A DNA stretch of 64,000 bases from Pseudomonas sp. CFBP 13711 (GTDB lineage: Bacteria; Pseudomonadota; Gammaproteobacteria; Pseudomonadales; Pseudomonadaceae), in contig NZ_JACYVI010000014.1 in NCBI RefSeq assembly GCF_014842265.1, forward strand, positions 38,879-102,878, given 5' to 3'. Below, piece after piece: positions 26,389-34,266 of this stretch. The notes under the pieces are model-generated. The model saw only the letters and a list, made by a program, of their open reading frames with translations, did not search any database and was not told where the DNA came from. The translations under genes were made by a program, and so were the position numbers. Within the stretch, counting starts at the first letter, position 1. Each line of letters opens with the position of its first letter.

Positions 26389-28362
26389 ATGATTCCCGAA
26401 CTCGGCCATCTGGCCATGATTTTGGCCCTGTGCTTCGCCCTCGTGCAGGCCATCGTGCCGCTGCTGGGCGCCTGGCGCGGCGACCGTCTGTGGATGAGCC
26501 TCGCCCAGCCCGCCGCGTGGGGGCAGTTTGCCTTTCTGGTGTTTGCCTTCGGCTGCCTGACCCATTCGTTCATGGTCGACGACTTTTCCGTGGCCTATGT
26601 CGCCGAAAACTCCAACAGCGCGTTGCCCTGGTACTACAAATTCAGCGCCGTCTGGGGCGCACACGAAGGGTCGTTGCTGCTCTGGGCGCTGATCCTCGGC
26701 GGCTGGACCTTCGCTGTGTCGATCTTTTCCCGACAGTTGCCCCAGGTCATGCTCGCCCGCGTGTTGGCGGTGATGGGGATGATCAGCGTCGGCTTTCTGT
26801 TGTTTCTGATCCTCACCTCCAACCCGTTCAGCCGCATCCTGCCGCAGATTCCCCAGGACGGGCGCGACCTCAACCCGCTGCTGCAGGACATCGGCCTGAT
26901 CGTCCACCCGCCGATGCTCTACATGGGTTACGTCGGTTTTTCCGTGGCATTCGCCTTTGCCATCGCCGCCTTGCTCGGCGGTCGCCTTGATGCGGCGTGG
27001 GCGCGCTGGTCGCGGCCGTGGACCATCGTCGCCTGGGCCTTCCTCGGCATCGGCATCACCCTCGGCTCGTGGTGGGCCTATTACGAGCTCGGCTGGGGCG
27101 GCTGGTGGTTCTGGGACCCGGTGGAAAACGCCTCGTTCATGCCGTGGCTGGTGGGCACTGCGCTGATTCACTCGCTGGCGGTCACCGAAAAGCGCGGCGT
27201 GTTCAAGAGCTGGACCGTGCTGCTGGCCATCGCGGCGTTTTCACTGAGCCTGCTCGGCACCTTCCTCGTGCGCTCGGGCGTGCTGACGTCCGTGCACGCT
27301 TTTGCCTCCGACCCGGCCCGTGGCGTCTTCATCCTGATCTTCCTGTTGATGGTGGTCGGCGGCTCACTGACCCTGTTCGCCATCCGCGCGCCGGTGGTGA
27401 AAAGCCACGTCGGCTTCGGCCTGTGGTCGCGGGAAACCTTGCTGCTGGGCAATAACCTGGTGCTGGTGGTGGCGGCGTCGATGATTCTGCTCGGCACGCT
27501 GTACCCGCTGGTGCTGGATGCGTTGAGCGGGGCGAAGATGTCGGTCGGCCCTCCGTATTTCAATGCGTTGTTCGTGCCGCTGATGGGCTTGCTCATGGCA
27601 GTCATGGCCGTGGGCGTGCTGGTGCGCTGGAAGGACACGCCGGTCAAGTGGCTGTTGAGCATGCTCGCGCCGGTATTGGTCGGCAGCGCGGTGCTGGCAG
27701 TGATCGCCGGTTTTGCCATGGCCGACTTCCACTGGGCGGTGCTTGCCACCTGCCTGCTCGCGGCCTGGGTGTTGCTGGCCGGGGTGCGCGACCTGTTCGA
27801 CAAGACGCGGCACAAAGGCCTGCTCAAAGGCATGCGCTCACTGACCCGCAGTTACTGGGGCATGCAAGTGGCGCACCTCGGCATCGCGGTGCTGGCCCTG
27901 GGCGTGGTGTTGTCCAGCCAGAACAGTGCCGAACGTGACCTGCGCATGGCACCCGGCGAGTCGGTGGAGCTGGGTGGCTATATGTTCGTGTTCGAGGGCG
28001 CCCAGCATTACCAGGGCCCGAATTTCACCTCCGACCGCGGAACCCTTCGCGTGCTGAAAGACGGCCAGGAAATCACTGTGCTGCACCCGGAAAAGCGCCT
28101 GTACACCGTGCAGCGTTCGATGATGACCGAGGCCGGCATCGACGCCGGTTTCACTCGCGATCTGTACGTGGCGCTGGGCGAACCGCTGGAAAACGGCGCG
28201 TGGGCGGTGCGTGTCCACGTCAAGCCGTTCGTGCGCTGGATCTGGTTTGGCGGGCTGATTACCGCACTGGGCGGGTTGCTGGCGGCGCTGGACAAACGTT
28301 ATCGCGTCAAAGTCCGCGCGAGAGTGCGTGACGCACTGGGCATGACGGGAGCGGCGGTATGA
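26389..28362 (+). CDS. ccmF: CcmF, cytochrome c heme lyase subunit
   Basis: 657 aa, a multi-pass membrane protein with about 15 helices. The WWD heme-handling domain WGGWWFWDPVENASFMPW lies at about 235-252, with conserved His nearby (SAVWGAHEGSLLLW and IVHPPMLYMGY). The C terminus has a large periplasmic loop. Together with CcmG and CcmH/I it ligates heme to apocytochrome CxxCH motifs. Stop and ccmG start overlap by 4 bases. Confidence 0.97.
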   Translation: MIPELGHLAMILALCFALVQAIVPLLGAWRGDRLWMSLAQPAAWGQFAFLVFAFGCLTHSFMVDDFSVAYVAENSNSALPWYYKFSAVWGAHEGSLLLWALILGGWTFAVSIFSRQLPQVMLARVLAVMGMISVGFLLFLILTSNPFSRILPQIPQDGRDLNPLLQDIGLIVHPPMLYMGYVGFSVAFAFAIAALLGGRLDAAWARWSRPWTIVAWAFLGIGITLGSWWAYYELGWGGWWFWDPVENASFMPWLVGTALIHSLAVTEKRGVFKSWTVLLAIAAFSLSLLGTFLVRSGVLTSVHAFASDPARGVFILIFLLMVVGGSLTLFAIRAPVVKSHVGFGLWSRETLLLGNNLVLVVAASMILLGTLYPLVLDALSGAKMSVGPPYFNALFVPLMGLLMAVMAVGVLVRWKDTPVKWLLSMLAPVLVGSAVLAVIAGFAMADFHWAVLATCLLAAWVLLAGVRDLFDKTRHKGLLKGMRSLTRSYWGMQVAHLGIAVLALGVVLSSQNSAERDLRMAPGESVELGGYMFVFEGAQHYQGPNFTSDRGTLRVLKDGQEITVLHPEKRLYTVQRSMMTEAGIDAGFTRDLYVALGEPLENGAWAVRVHVKPFVRWIWFGGLITALGGLLAALDKRYRVKVRARVRDALGMTGAAV

Positions 28363-28895
28363 AGCGCTGGATGTTGCTGCTGCCGCTGGTGTTGTTTCTC
28401 GGCATGGCGGGGTTGCTGTACCGCGGCTTGTACCTGGATCCGTCGGAATTGCCGTCGGCGCTGATCGGCAAGCCATTCCCTGAATTCAGCTTGCCTGCGG
28501 TGCAGGACGGCAAGCCGCTGAGCCGCGCCGACCTGCTGGGCAAACCGGCGCTGGTCAATGTCTGGGGCACCTGGTGCGTGGCCTGCCGCGACGAGCATCC
28601 GGTGCTGACCAAACTCGCGCAGCAGGGCGTGGTGATTTATGGGGTCAATTACAAGGATGTGAATGCCGATGCGCAGAAGTGGCTCAAGGATTTTCACGAT
28701 CCGTATCAGCTGAACATCAATGATGAAGCCGGCAGCCTGGGTTTGAACCTGGGTGTGTATGGCGCGCCGGAGACTTTTTTGATCGATGCCAAGGGCGTCA
28801 TTCGCTACAAGCATGTGGGCGTGATTGACGAGACCGTGTGGCGTGAAAAGCTGGCGGGCCAGTATCAGGCGCTGGTGGATGAGGGCAAGCAATGA
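28359..28895 (+). CDS. ccmG: CcmG (DsbE), periplasmic thioredoxin-like reductant
   Basis: 178 aa with an N-terminal membrane anchor (about 3-22) and a thioredoxin fold. The redox pair is Cys73-Cys76 in WGTWCVACRDEHP, with GVYGAPETFLID holding the cis-Pro loop. It keeps apocytochrome CxxCH cysteines reduced for heme ligation. It ends in ATGA, within which the next open frame (ccmH) begins. Confidence 0.96.
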   Translation: MKRWMLLLPLVLFLGMAGLLYRGLYLDPSELPSALIGKPFPEFSLPAVQDGKPLSRADLLGKPALVNVWGTWCVACRDEHPVLTKLAQQGVVIYGVNYKDVNADAQKWLKDFHDPYQLNINDEAGSLGLNLGVYGAPETFLIDAKGVIRYKHVGVIDETVWREKLAGQYQALVDEGKQ

Positions 28896-29704
28896 CCTTG
28901 CTTGATGACAAGGCTGTTATGCCAGACTCCATTTCCCCCGACGATGACGTCCATGTGGGAGCCGAGCTTGCTCGCGAATGCGTAGGTTCAGGCGCAGGAG
29001 ATGTAGCGGCTTTAAGGGCCTCTTCGCGAGCAAGCTCGCTCCCACAGGGTTTGCGCGGTGTGCCTGCTGACGGCGATGGAGCTTTTGTGGGAGCGACCGG
29101 GGTGGCGATCCACCTTGCTCGCGAAGGCGTAAGTTCAGCCCATGGAGATGTGTCGAATGTTAGGACCTCTTCGCGAGCAAGCTCGCTCCCACAGGGGATT
29201 GGGGGTGTGTCTGCTGGCTTGCTGCTGAAGGGAGTGCGGCGGCTGGCGGCTGCTGCGGTATTGGCATTGGGCTTTGCAGGTGTGGCCCAGGCAGCGATTG
29301 ATGCCTACACCTTCAAGGACGACGCCGAGCGTGCGCGCTATTCCGAGCTGACCCGCGAGCTGCGCTGCCCGAAATGCCAGAATCAGGACATCGCCGATTC
29401 CAATGCGCCCATCGCCGCCGACCTGCGCAAAGAGATCTACCGCATGCTCGGCGAAGGCCAGAGCAATCAGCAGATCATCGATTTCATGGTCGATCGCTAC
29501 GGCGAGTTCGTGCGTTACAAGCCCGAGCTCAATGCCCACACCTGGCTGCTCTGGTTCGGTCCGGCCGGGCTGCTGTTGGGTGGCGCGGTGTTGATTGGCG
29601 TGATCGTCGTGCGCCGTCGTCGCTCAATCCGCGAAGACGCCGATGTGCTTTCCGACGAGGAGCGTCAGCGCCTCGCCCACTTGCTGGATAAAAACCGCGA
29701 ATGA
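28892..29704 (+). CDS. ccmH: CcmH, apocytochrome thiol reductase, reading frame expanded by REPINs
   Basis: The open frame is 270 aa from ATG 28892, which overlaps the ccmG stop. The recognisable protein begins only at about residue 115: signal peptide (about 115-135, VRRLAAAAVLALGFAGVAQA) then ELRCPKCQNQDIADSNAPIA with the CxxC pair and a C-terminal membrane helix LLWFGPAGLLLGGAVLIG. The usual CcmH is about 155 aa. The extra 110 residues translate two REPINs (28955-29045 and 29087-29192), which happen to keep the frame open. Initiation could instead be at GTG 29207, TTG 29219 or GTG 29234; an AAGGGAG abuts the last one. The function as reductant of apocytochrome cysteines with CcmG is family knowledge. 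Confidence 0.85.
   Translation: MTLLDDKAVMPDSISPDDDVHVGAELARECVGSGAGDVAALRASSRASSLPQGLRGVPADGDGAFVGATGVAIHLAREGVSSAHGDVSNVRTSSRASSLPQGIGGVSAGLLLKGVRRLAAAAVLALGFAGVAQAAIDAYTFKDDAERARYSELTRELRCPKCQNQDIADSNAPIAADLRKEIYRMLGEGQSNQQIIDFMVDRYGEFVRYKPELNAHTWLLWFGPAGLLLGGAVLIGVIVVRRRRSIREDADVLSDEERQRLAHLLDKNRE
28955..29045. repeat. REPIN inside the ccmH reading frame (first)
   Basis: Two inverted REPs, GTGGGAGCCGAGCTTGCTCG and its partner CGAGCAAGCTCGCTCCCAC, enclose about 45 unique bases. The pair lies between the ccmG stop and the CcmH signal peptide and is read through in frame. Confidence 0.92.
29087..29192. repeat. REPIN inside the ccmH reading frame (second, expanded type)
   Basis: The left REP contains the 17-base insert CCGGGGTGGCGATCCAC between GTGGGAGCGA and CTTGCTCGCGAA, the same expanded form found in the array at 20093-21316 and at 51944. 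The right REP is the ordinary inverse. Confidence 0.92.
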
Positions 29705-30906
29705 TCGATTTCTGGATGGCCGCCGGCCTGTTGTTGCTGGTGGCCCTGAGTTTCCTGCTGATCCCCGTGGTGCGCGGCCGTCGCGCACAGACGGAGGAGG
29801 ATCGCACCGCCCTCAACGTCGCCTTGTACCAGGAACGCATCGCCGAGCTGCAAGCGCAGCAGGAGGAGGGCGTGCTCTCGGCGGCGCAACTGGACGGTGG
29901 TCGTGCCGAGGCTGCGCGTGAATTGCTCGCTGACACCGAAGGCGTGGGTGCCGAACGCGTGTCGCGCCTGGGCAAGCCGCTGCCGCTGCTGGCGGCGATT
30001 CTGGTCCCGGTCTTGGCGTTGGGGCTGTATCTGCATTTCGGCGCGTCGGACAAGGTCGAGCTGACCCGGGAGTTCTCACAGCCACCGGGTTCGCTGGCGC
30101 AGATGACCGAGCGTCTGGAGCGTGCGGTCAAGGCACAACCGGATTCCGCCGAGAGCGCGTACTTTCTGGCGCGCACCTACATGGCCCAGGATCGCCCGGC
30201 CGATGCCGCCCGGATGTTCGAGCGCGCGGCCAAGCTGGCGGGGCGTCAGCCGCAGCTGCTGGGTCAGTGGGCCCAGGCGCTGTATTTCGCTGGCAACAAA
30301 ACCTGGACGCCGCAGATTCAAGGGATCGCCGAAGAAGCGTTGAAGCTCGACCCCAGGGAAGTCACCAGCCTGGGCCTGATGGGCATCAACGCCTTCGAGA
30401 GCCAGCAGTTCGATCAGGCGGTGAGTTACTGGACGCGCTTGCTGGCGGTTTTGCCGCCGGACGATCCGTCCCGTGGGGCGCTGGAAGGCGGGATCAAACG
30501 GGCCAGCGACAAGGTCGTGCAAAGCGGGGGCACGCTGGAAAACACCCAGCCGGTGGCGGTTCAGGGCGCACGTCTGAAGGTGCGCGTCACGCTGTCGGAA
30601 GCGTTGAAAGCCAAGGTTCAGCCGGGCGACACGGTGTTTGTGTTTGCCCGTGCGGTGTCAGGCCCGCCGGCGCCGCTGGCGGTCAAGCGCGTGACCGTGG
30701 CCGACTTGCCGGTGGAGGTCGAGCTGACGGACGCCGACGCGATGATGCCGCAGCTGAAACTGTCGAACTTCGCCGAAGTCCAACTGGTGGCCCGGGTGTC
30801 CCGCGCCGGTCAGCCCACGGCGGGGGAATGGATCGGTCGCAGCCAGCCGTTGCCGAGCAACGTGACGGCGCTGCAGGCCCTGACCATCGACAGCCCCGAT
30901 CAGTAA
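29701..30906 (+). CDS. ccmI: CcmI, TPR cytochrome c biogenesis factor
   Basis: 401 aa starting in the ccmH stop. Two N-terminal membrane helices (about 4-22 and 95-113) flank a cytoplasmic leucine-zipper-like loop. The periplasmic part has TPR repeats (about 140-270, SAYFLARTYMAQDRPADAAR) that bind the C-terminal helix of apocytochrome c, and a C-terminal beta domain. It delivers substrate to CcmF/H. Last gene of the ccm operon. Confidence 0.95.
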   Translation: MIDFWMAAGLLLLVALSFLLIPVVRGRRAQTEEDRTALNVALYQERIAELQAQQEEGVLSAAQLDGGRAEAARELLADTEGVGAERVSRLGKPLPLLAAILVPVLALGLYLHFGASDKVELTREFSQPPGSLAQMTERLERAVKAQPDSAESAYFLARTYMAQDRPADAARMFERAAKLAGRQPQLLGQWAQALYFAGNKTWTPQIQGIAEEALKLDPREVTSLGLMGINAFESQQFDQAVSYWTRLLAVLPPDDPSRGALEGGIKRASDKVVQSGGTLENTQPVAVQGARLKVRVTLSEALKAKVQPGDTVFVFARAVSGPPAPLAVKRVTVADLPVEVELTDADAMMPQLKLSNFAEVQLVARVSRAGQPTAGEWIGRSQPLPSNVTALQALTIDSPDQ

Positions 30907-30936
30907 CCCCGTTCACGCAGCGAGTAGAGAGCCCTT

Positions 30937-31353
30937 ATGTATCGCGTCGCCCGTTTTGCCTTGTTGAGTCTGGTGGTGGGATTGACCGCAGCCTGTGCGG
31001 TGCAGCATCCGGGGCCACAGAGTTCCGAGCCGATTCCGACCATCCCCGGCCCGTCGCCGACGCCGCAGCCCGGCACCCCGCGCACGGCGCCAGAGACGCC
31101 GCCGTCTACGCCGATCCCGGCGCCGGGCCCGAAAACTTCTTCGCACTTCGCCCCGCCGCCCGGTGGCAACAGTCACTGGGATGCGCGCCTGGGTGTGCAT
31201 GTGCTGGATAACGTGCCGAATACGTTCTATCGCCAGCGCACCTATTACCGCTGGAACAACGGCTGGACCTGGTCGACTTCGCCCAACGGGCCTTGGCAGG
31301 AGACCGATGCCAGCGGCGTGCCGCCGGGGTTGAGCAAGCAGTTCGGGAATTAA
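30937..31353 (+). CDS. small exported Pro/Thr-rich protein of unknown function
   Basis: 138 aa. The N-terminal signal (about 1-20) ends at Cys20 in LTAAC, close to but not a canonical lipobox (Thr at -3), so lipidation is uncertain. Residues about 25-75 are low-complexity Pro/Thr/Ser. The C-terminal part has many aromatic residues (TYYRWNNGWTWSTSPNGPW), suggesting a small folded domain. It sits 30 bases after ccmI, possibly co-transcribed. I do not recognise the family. Confidence 0.7.
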   Translation: MYRVARFALLSLVVGLTAACAVQHPGPQSSEPIPTIPGPSPTPQPGTPRTAPETPPSTPIPAPGPKTSSHFAPPPGGNSHWDARLGVHVLDNVPNTFYRQRTYYRWNNGWTWSTSPNGPWQETDASGVPPGLSKQFGN

Positions 31354-31366
31354 GGCCTGGTTCGGC

Positions 31367-31692
31367 GAGATCAAGATCAAGAGCGTCTGCCTAAGGGCAG
31401 ACATTTCGCCTTCGGCGAGTTACTTGGAAAAGCACCCCAAGTAACCAAGGGTGCTTGCTCCTGGTTTGGCCCTTCGTTCCTCAGGGTTCCTTCACTCCGG
31501 TCCCGCTCCGTGGGCCCGCGCCGAACGGGCATCCATGCCCTGACGGCGCTCTCGCCGCATCCATGCGGCTCGGCCCACTGCGCGCGACCTCCGTTCAGCC
31601 TGCACCCAAGTCGCGATTTGTGGTGTTTGGGCTTTTTGCGTATGAAGATCAAAAGCAGATCAAGAGCTTCCTGGCTGAAGCCGGTCCTACAG
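31367..31692 (-). repeat. ~320-bp multi-hairpin intergenic repeat (copy C, inverted)
   Basis: This reads on the minus strand as copies A, B and D do on the plus strand, from the terminal GTCTGCC-CTTA-GGCAGAC hairpin through GTTACTTGG/CCAAGTAAC, GGGCAT-GG-ATGCCC and CCGCATGGATGCGG to the REP-like CCGGCTTCAGCC end. With copy B it forms an inverted pair between converging genes. Confidence 0.8.
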
Positions 31693-31713
31693 TCGCGGTC
31701 GCCGCCACTTTTT

Positions 31714-31849
31714 CTGATTGTTCCCACGCTCCGCGTGGTAACGCCGCCTCGGACGCTCTGCGTCCCGCAGACGACGCGCCTTGAGTCCGGGGGAGTGACG
31801 CGGAGCGTCACGGGATGCATTCCCACGCGGAGCGGGGGAACGATCAACA
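31714..31849. repeat. GCGGAGCGT-type repeat with long inverted ends
   Basis: GTTCCCACGCTCCGCGTGG on the left is answered by CCACGCGGAGCGGGGGAAC on the right. In the middle GTGACGCGGAGCGTCAC is a near-perfect palindrome. The same design occurs at 45089-45184, with shortened copies at 4262 and 54363. Together with copies B and C it fills the gap 31354-32217; no gene is seen there. Confidence 0.8.
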
Positions 31850-31869
31850 GTCGTAGTGACCGCGCACAC

Positions 31870-32187
31870 TTGTAGGACCGGCTTCAGCCGGGAAGCTGTT
31901 GATCTTGATCTTCAAACACATAACGCCCAGACGACACCCATCGCGACTTGGGTGCAGGCTGAACGCAGGTTTTGCGCAGTGGGCCGAGCCGCATGGATGC
32001 GGCGAGAGCGCCGTCAGGACATGGATGTCCGTTCGGCGCGGGCCCACGGAGCAAGACCGGAGTGAAGGAACCCTGACGAAGGAAGGGCCCAACCGAGAGC
32101 AGGCACCCTTGGTTACTTGGGGTGCTTTTCCAAGTAACTCGCCGAAGGCGAAACCCGAGGCCGTTAGGCCGACGCCCTTGATCTTTC
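31870..32187 (+). repeat. ~320-bp multi-hairpin intergenic repeat (copy B)
   Basis: It starts with a REP-like CCGGCTTCAGCCGG palindrome. It then repeats the hairpin order of copy A, including CCGCATGGATGCGG, GGACATGGATGTCC, the ACTTGG/CCAAGT arms, and a terminal GGCC-GTTA-GGCC hairpin whose stem differs from copies C and D. Confidence 0.8.
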
Positions 32188-32217
32188 TAAGCCACGCCGT
32201 AGGTCTAAAACCGCGTT

Positions 32218-33219
32218 TTATTTGGCCGGGTAGATCTGATCAAACACCCCACCGTCATTGAAGTGGGTCTTTTGCACGGTGCGCCAGTCGCCGAAGGTTT
32301 TTTCCACTGACAGGAAGTCCACTTTCGGGAAGCGGTCGGTGTATTTGGCCAGCACTGCGGGGTCCCGTGGACGCAGGTAGTTGGCGGCCGCGATTTCCTG
32401 GCCTTCCGGCGACCACAGGTATTTCAGGTATTCCTCGGCCACGGCGCGGGTGCCTTTCTTGTCGACCACTTTGTCCACGACGCTGACGGGCGGTTCGGCT
32501 TCGGCGGAGACGCTCGGGTAGACCACTTCGAACTGATCACGACCAAACTCGCGGGCGATCATTTCCGCCTCGTTTTCGAAAGTCACCAGCACGTCGCCGA
32601 TGTGGTTGGTCATGAACGTGGTGGTCGCGCCACGGCCGCCGGTGTCGAGCACCGGCACGTGGCTGAACAGCTCGCCGACGAACTTCTTCGCCGCTGCTTC
32701 ATCGCCGCCGTTTTTCAGCGTGTAGCCCCAGGCCGAGAGGTAGGTGTAGCGGCCATTGCCCGAGGTTTTCGGGTTGGGCACCACGACTTCAACGCCATCC
32801 TTGACCAGGTCCGGCCAGTCCTTCAGCGCCTTCGGGTTGCCCTTGCGCACGATGAACACCGTGGCCGAGGTGAACGGCGCGCTGTTGTTCGGCAGGCGGG
32901 TGACCCAGTCCTTCGGCACCAGCTCGCCGTTGTCGGCCAGCGCATTGATGTCAGTGGCCATGTTCATGGTGATGACATCGGCAGGCAAGCCATCGATCAC
33001 CGACCGCGCCTGCTTGCTCGACCCGCCGAAGGACATCTGAATCGCCGCCGTTTCCTTGTGCTCGGCTTCCCAGTGCTTCCGGAACGCGGCGTTGTAGTCC
33101 TTGTAGAAGTCGCGCATCACGTCATACGACACGTTCAGCAGCGACGGCGCGGCGGCCTGTGCAGCGCTGCCCAGAGCCAGTCCTGCGGCGAGCAGGGAAG
33201 CGGCGAGGATCTTTTTCAC
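32218..33219 (-). CDS. sbp: sulfate-binding protein of an ABC transporter
   Basis: 333 aa, minus strand. It has a signal peptide (1-22) and then the sulfate/thiosulfate-binding family body: LLNVSYDVMRDFYKDYN, MSFGGSSKQARSVIDGL, TMNMATDINALA, NPKTSGNGRYTYL and WSPEGQEIAAANYLRPRD. It captures sulfate in the periplasm for CysTWA. No permease or ATPase genes are adjacent, so it must use components encoded elsewhere. An alternative is a thiosulfate preference (CysP type); the sequence alone does not separate them. Confidence 0.92.
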   Translation of the reverse strand: MKKILAASLLAAGLALGSAAQAAAPSLLNVSYDVMRDFYKDYNAAFRKHWEAEHKETAAIQMSFGGSSKQARSVIDGLPADVITMNMATDINALADNGELVPKDWVTRLPNNSAPFTSATVFIVRKGNPKALKDWPDLVKDGVEVVVPNPKTSGNGRYTYLSAWGYTLKNGGDEAAAKKFVGELFSHVPVLDTGGRGATTTFMTNHIGDVLVTFENEAEMIAREFGRDQFEVVYPSVSAEAEPPVSVVDKVVDKKGTRAVAEEYLKYLWSPEGQEIAAANYLRPRDPAVLAKYTDRFPKVDFLSVEKTFGDWRTVQKTHFNDGGVFDQIYPAK

Positions 33220-33354
33220 TGTGGATTCCTTGTGGCGTTGAGCAGGGGGGCGTTTAGTGATTCGCTCTTGGAAGAGCCGTTGTTATAACCAGGCAAGATG
33301 GCCAATGGCTGGCGACTATAACCAAAGTCCCCAGCGGCTCAATAGATCAAAAAC

Positions 33355-34221
33355 TCATGTGCTTATGTCCCGTTGCGCATCCGCGGGTGCGGCCATCGCG
33401 CCGAGCTTGGGAAACAGCGCATTGCCGCAGCGCGAACAGAACGCCGCGTTGGGTTCATGGGCGTTCTTGGCGCACACCGGGCAGTCGTGCTGCAGCTGAT
33501 CGCCGCGCATGGCGTTGGCCAGTTCGGCGGTGAATATCCCGGTGGGCACGGCGATGATCGAGTAACCGGTGATCATCACCAGCGACGACAGGATTTGCCC
33601 GATCGGCGTCTTCGGCACAATGTCGCCAAAGCCCACCGTGGTCAGGGTGACGATTGCCCAATAGATGCCCTTGGGAATGCTGGTGAAGCCGTGCTCCGGC
33701 CCTTCGACGACGTACATCAGCGTGCCGAACACCGTCACCAGCGTCGACACGGTGGCGAGAAACACAATGATCTTCTGCTTGCTGCCACGCAGGGCGGCGA
33801 GCAGGTAGTTGGCCTGTTTCAGATAAGGGCTGAGCTTGAGCACGCGGAAGATCCGCAGCATGCGCACCACGCGCACGATCAGCAGGTACTGCGCGTCGCT
33901 GTAATAGATCGCCAGGATGCCCGGCACGATCGCCAGCAAATCGATCAGGCCGTAGAAGCTGAAGGCGTACTTGAGGGGCTTGGGCGAGCAGTACAGGCGC
34001 AGCAGGTACTCGACCGCGAAGATGAAGGTGAAGGTCCACTCGATCCAGGCCAGGGGGGCGGCGTAGTTGCGGTGAACGGCCTCGATGCTGTCGATGATCG
34101 CCACGAGCAGGCTGCAGAGAATGAGCACCAGCAGGATCTTGTCGAAGCGTCGGCCGGGTTTGGTGTCACTTTGAAAAATGATGATGCGTAGCTGTTCGCG
34201 CCAGCTGATGTTGCTGTCCAT
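33355..34221 (-). CDS. voltage-gated potassium channel with C-terminal zinc ribbon
   Basis: 288 aa, minus strand. Six membrane segments include a voltage-sensor S4 with regularly spaced basic residues (IVRVVRMLRIFRVLKLS, about 118-134) and a pore loop with the selectivity filter TLTTVGFGD (about 195-203). After S6 (IIAVPTGIFTAELANAM) a short cytoplasmic tail holds CPVCAKN and, 13 residues later, CSRCGN, a pair of CxxC motifs typical of a zinc ribbon. Kv-type bacterial channels are common; the ribbon could be regulatory. The stop lies 136 bases from the sbp start. Confidence 0.9.
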   Translation of the reverse strand: MDSNISWREQLRIIIFQSDTKPGRRFDKILLVLILCSLLVAIIDSIEAVHRNYAAPLAWIEWTFTFIFAVEYLLRLYCSPKPLKYAFSFYGLIDLLAIVPGILAIYYSDAQYLLIVRVVRMLRIFRVLKLSPYLKQANYLLAALRGSKQKIIVFLATVSTLVTVFGTLMYVVEGPEHGFTSIPKGIYWAIVTLTTVGFGDIVPKTPIGQILSSLVMITGYSIIAVPTGIFTAELANAMRGDQLQHDCPVCAKNAHEPNAAFCSRCGNALFPKLGAMAAPADAQRDIST

Positions 34222-34266
34222 GGAGTCGTTCCGCGTGCAAGGTCGGCAGAGCGTGGGACAAAGCGC

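Noticed and set aside
31455..32261. Frames of 60-156 aa between the ccm operon and sbp
   Set aside because: They are composed of repeat copies B and C and the GCGGAGCGT element; no independent coding signal.
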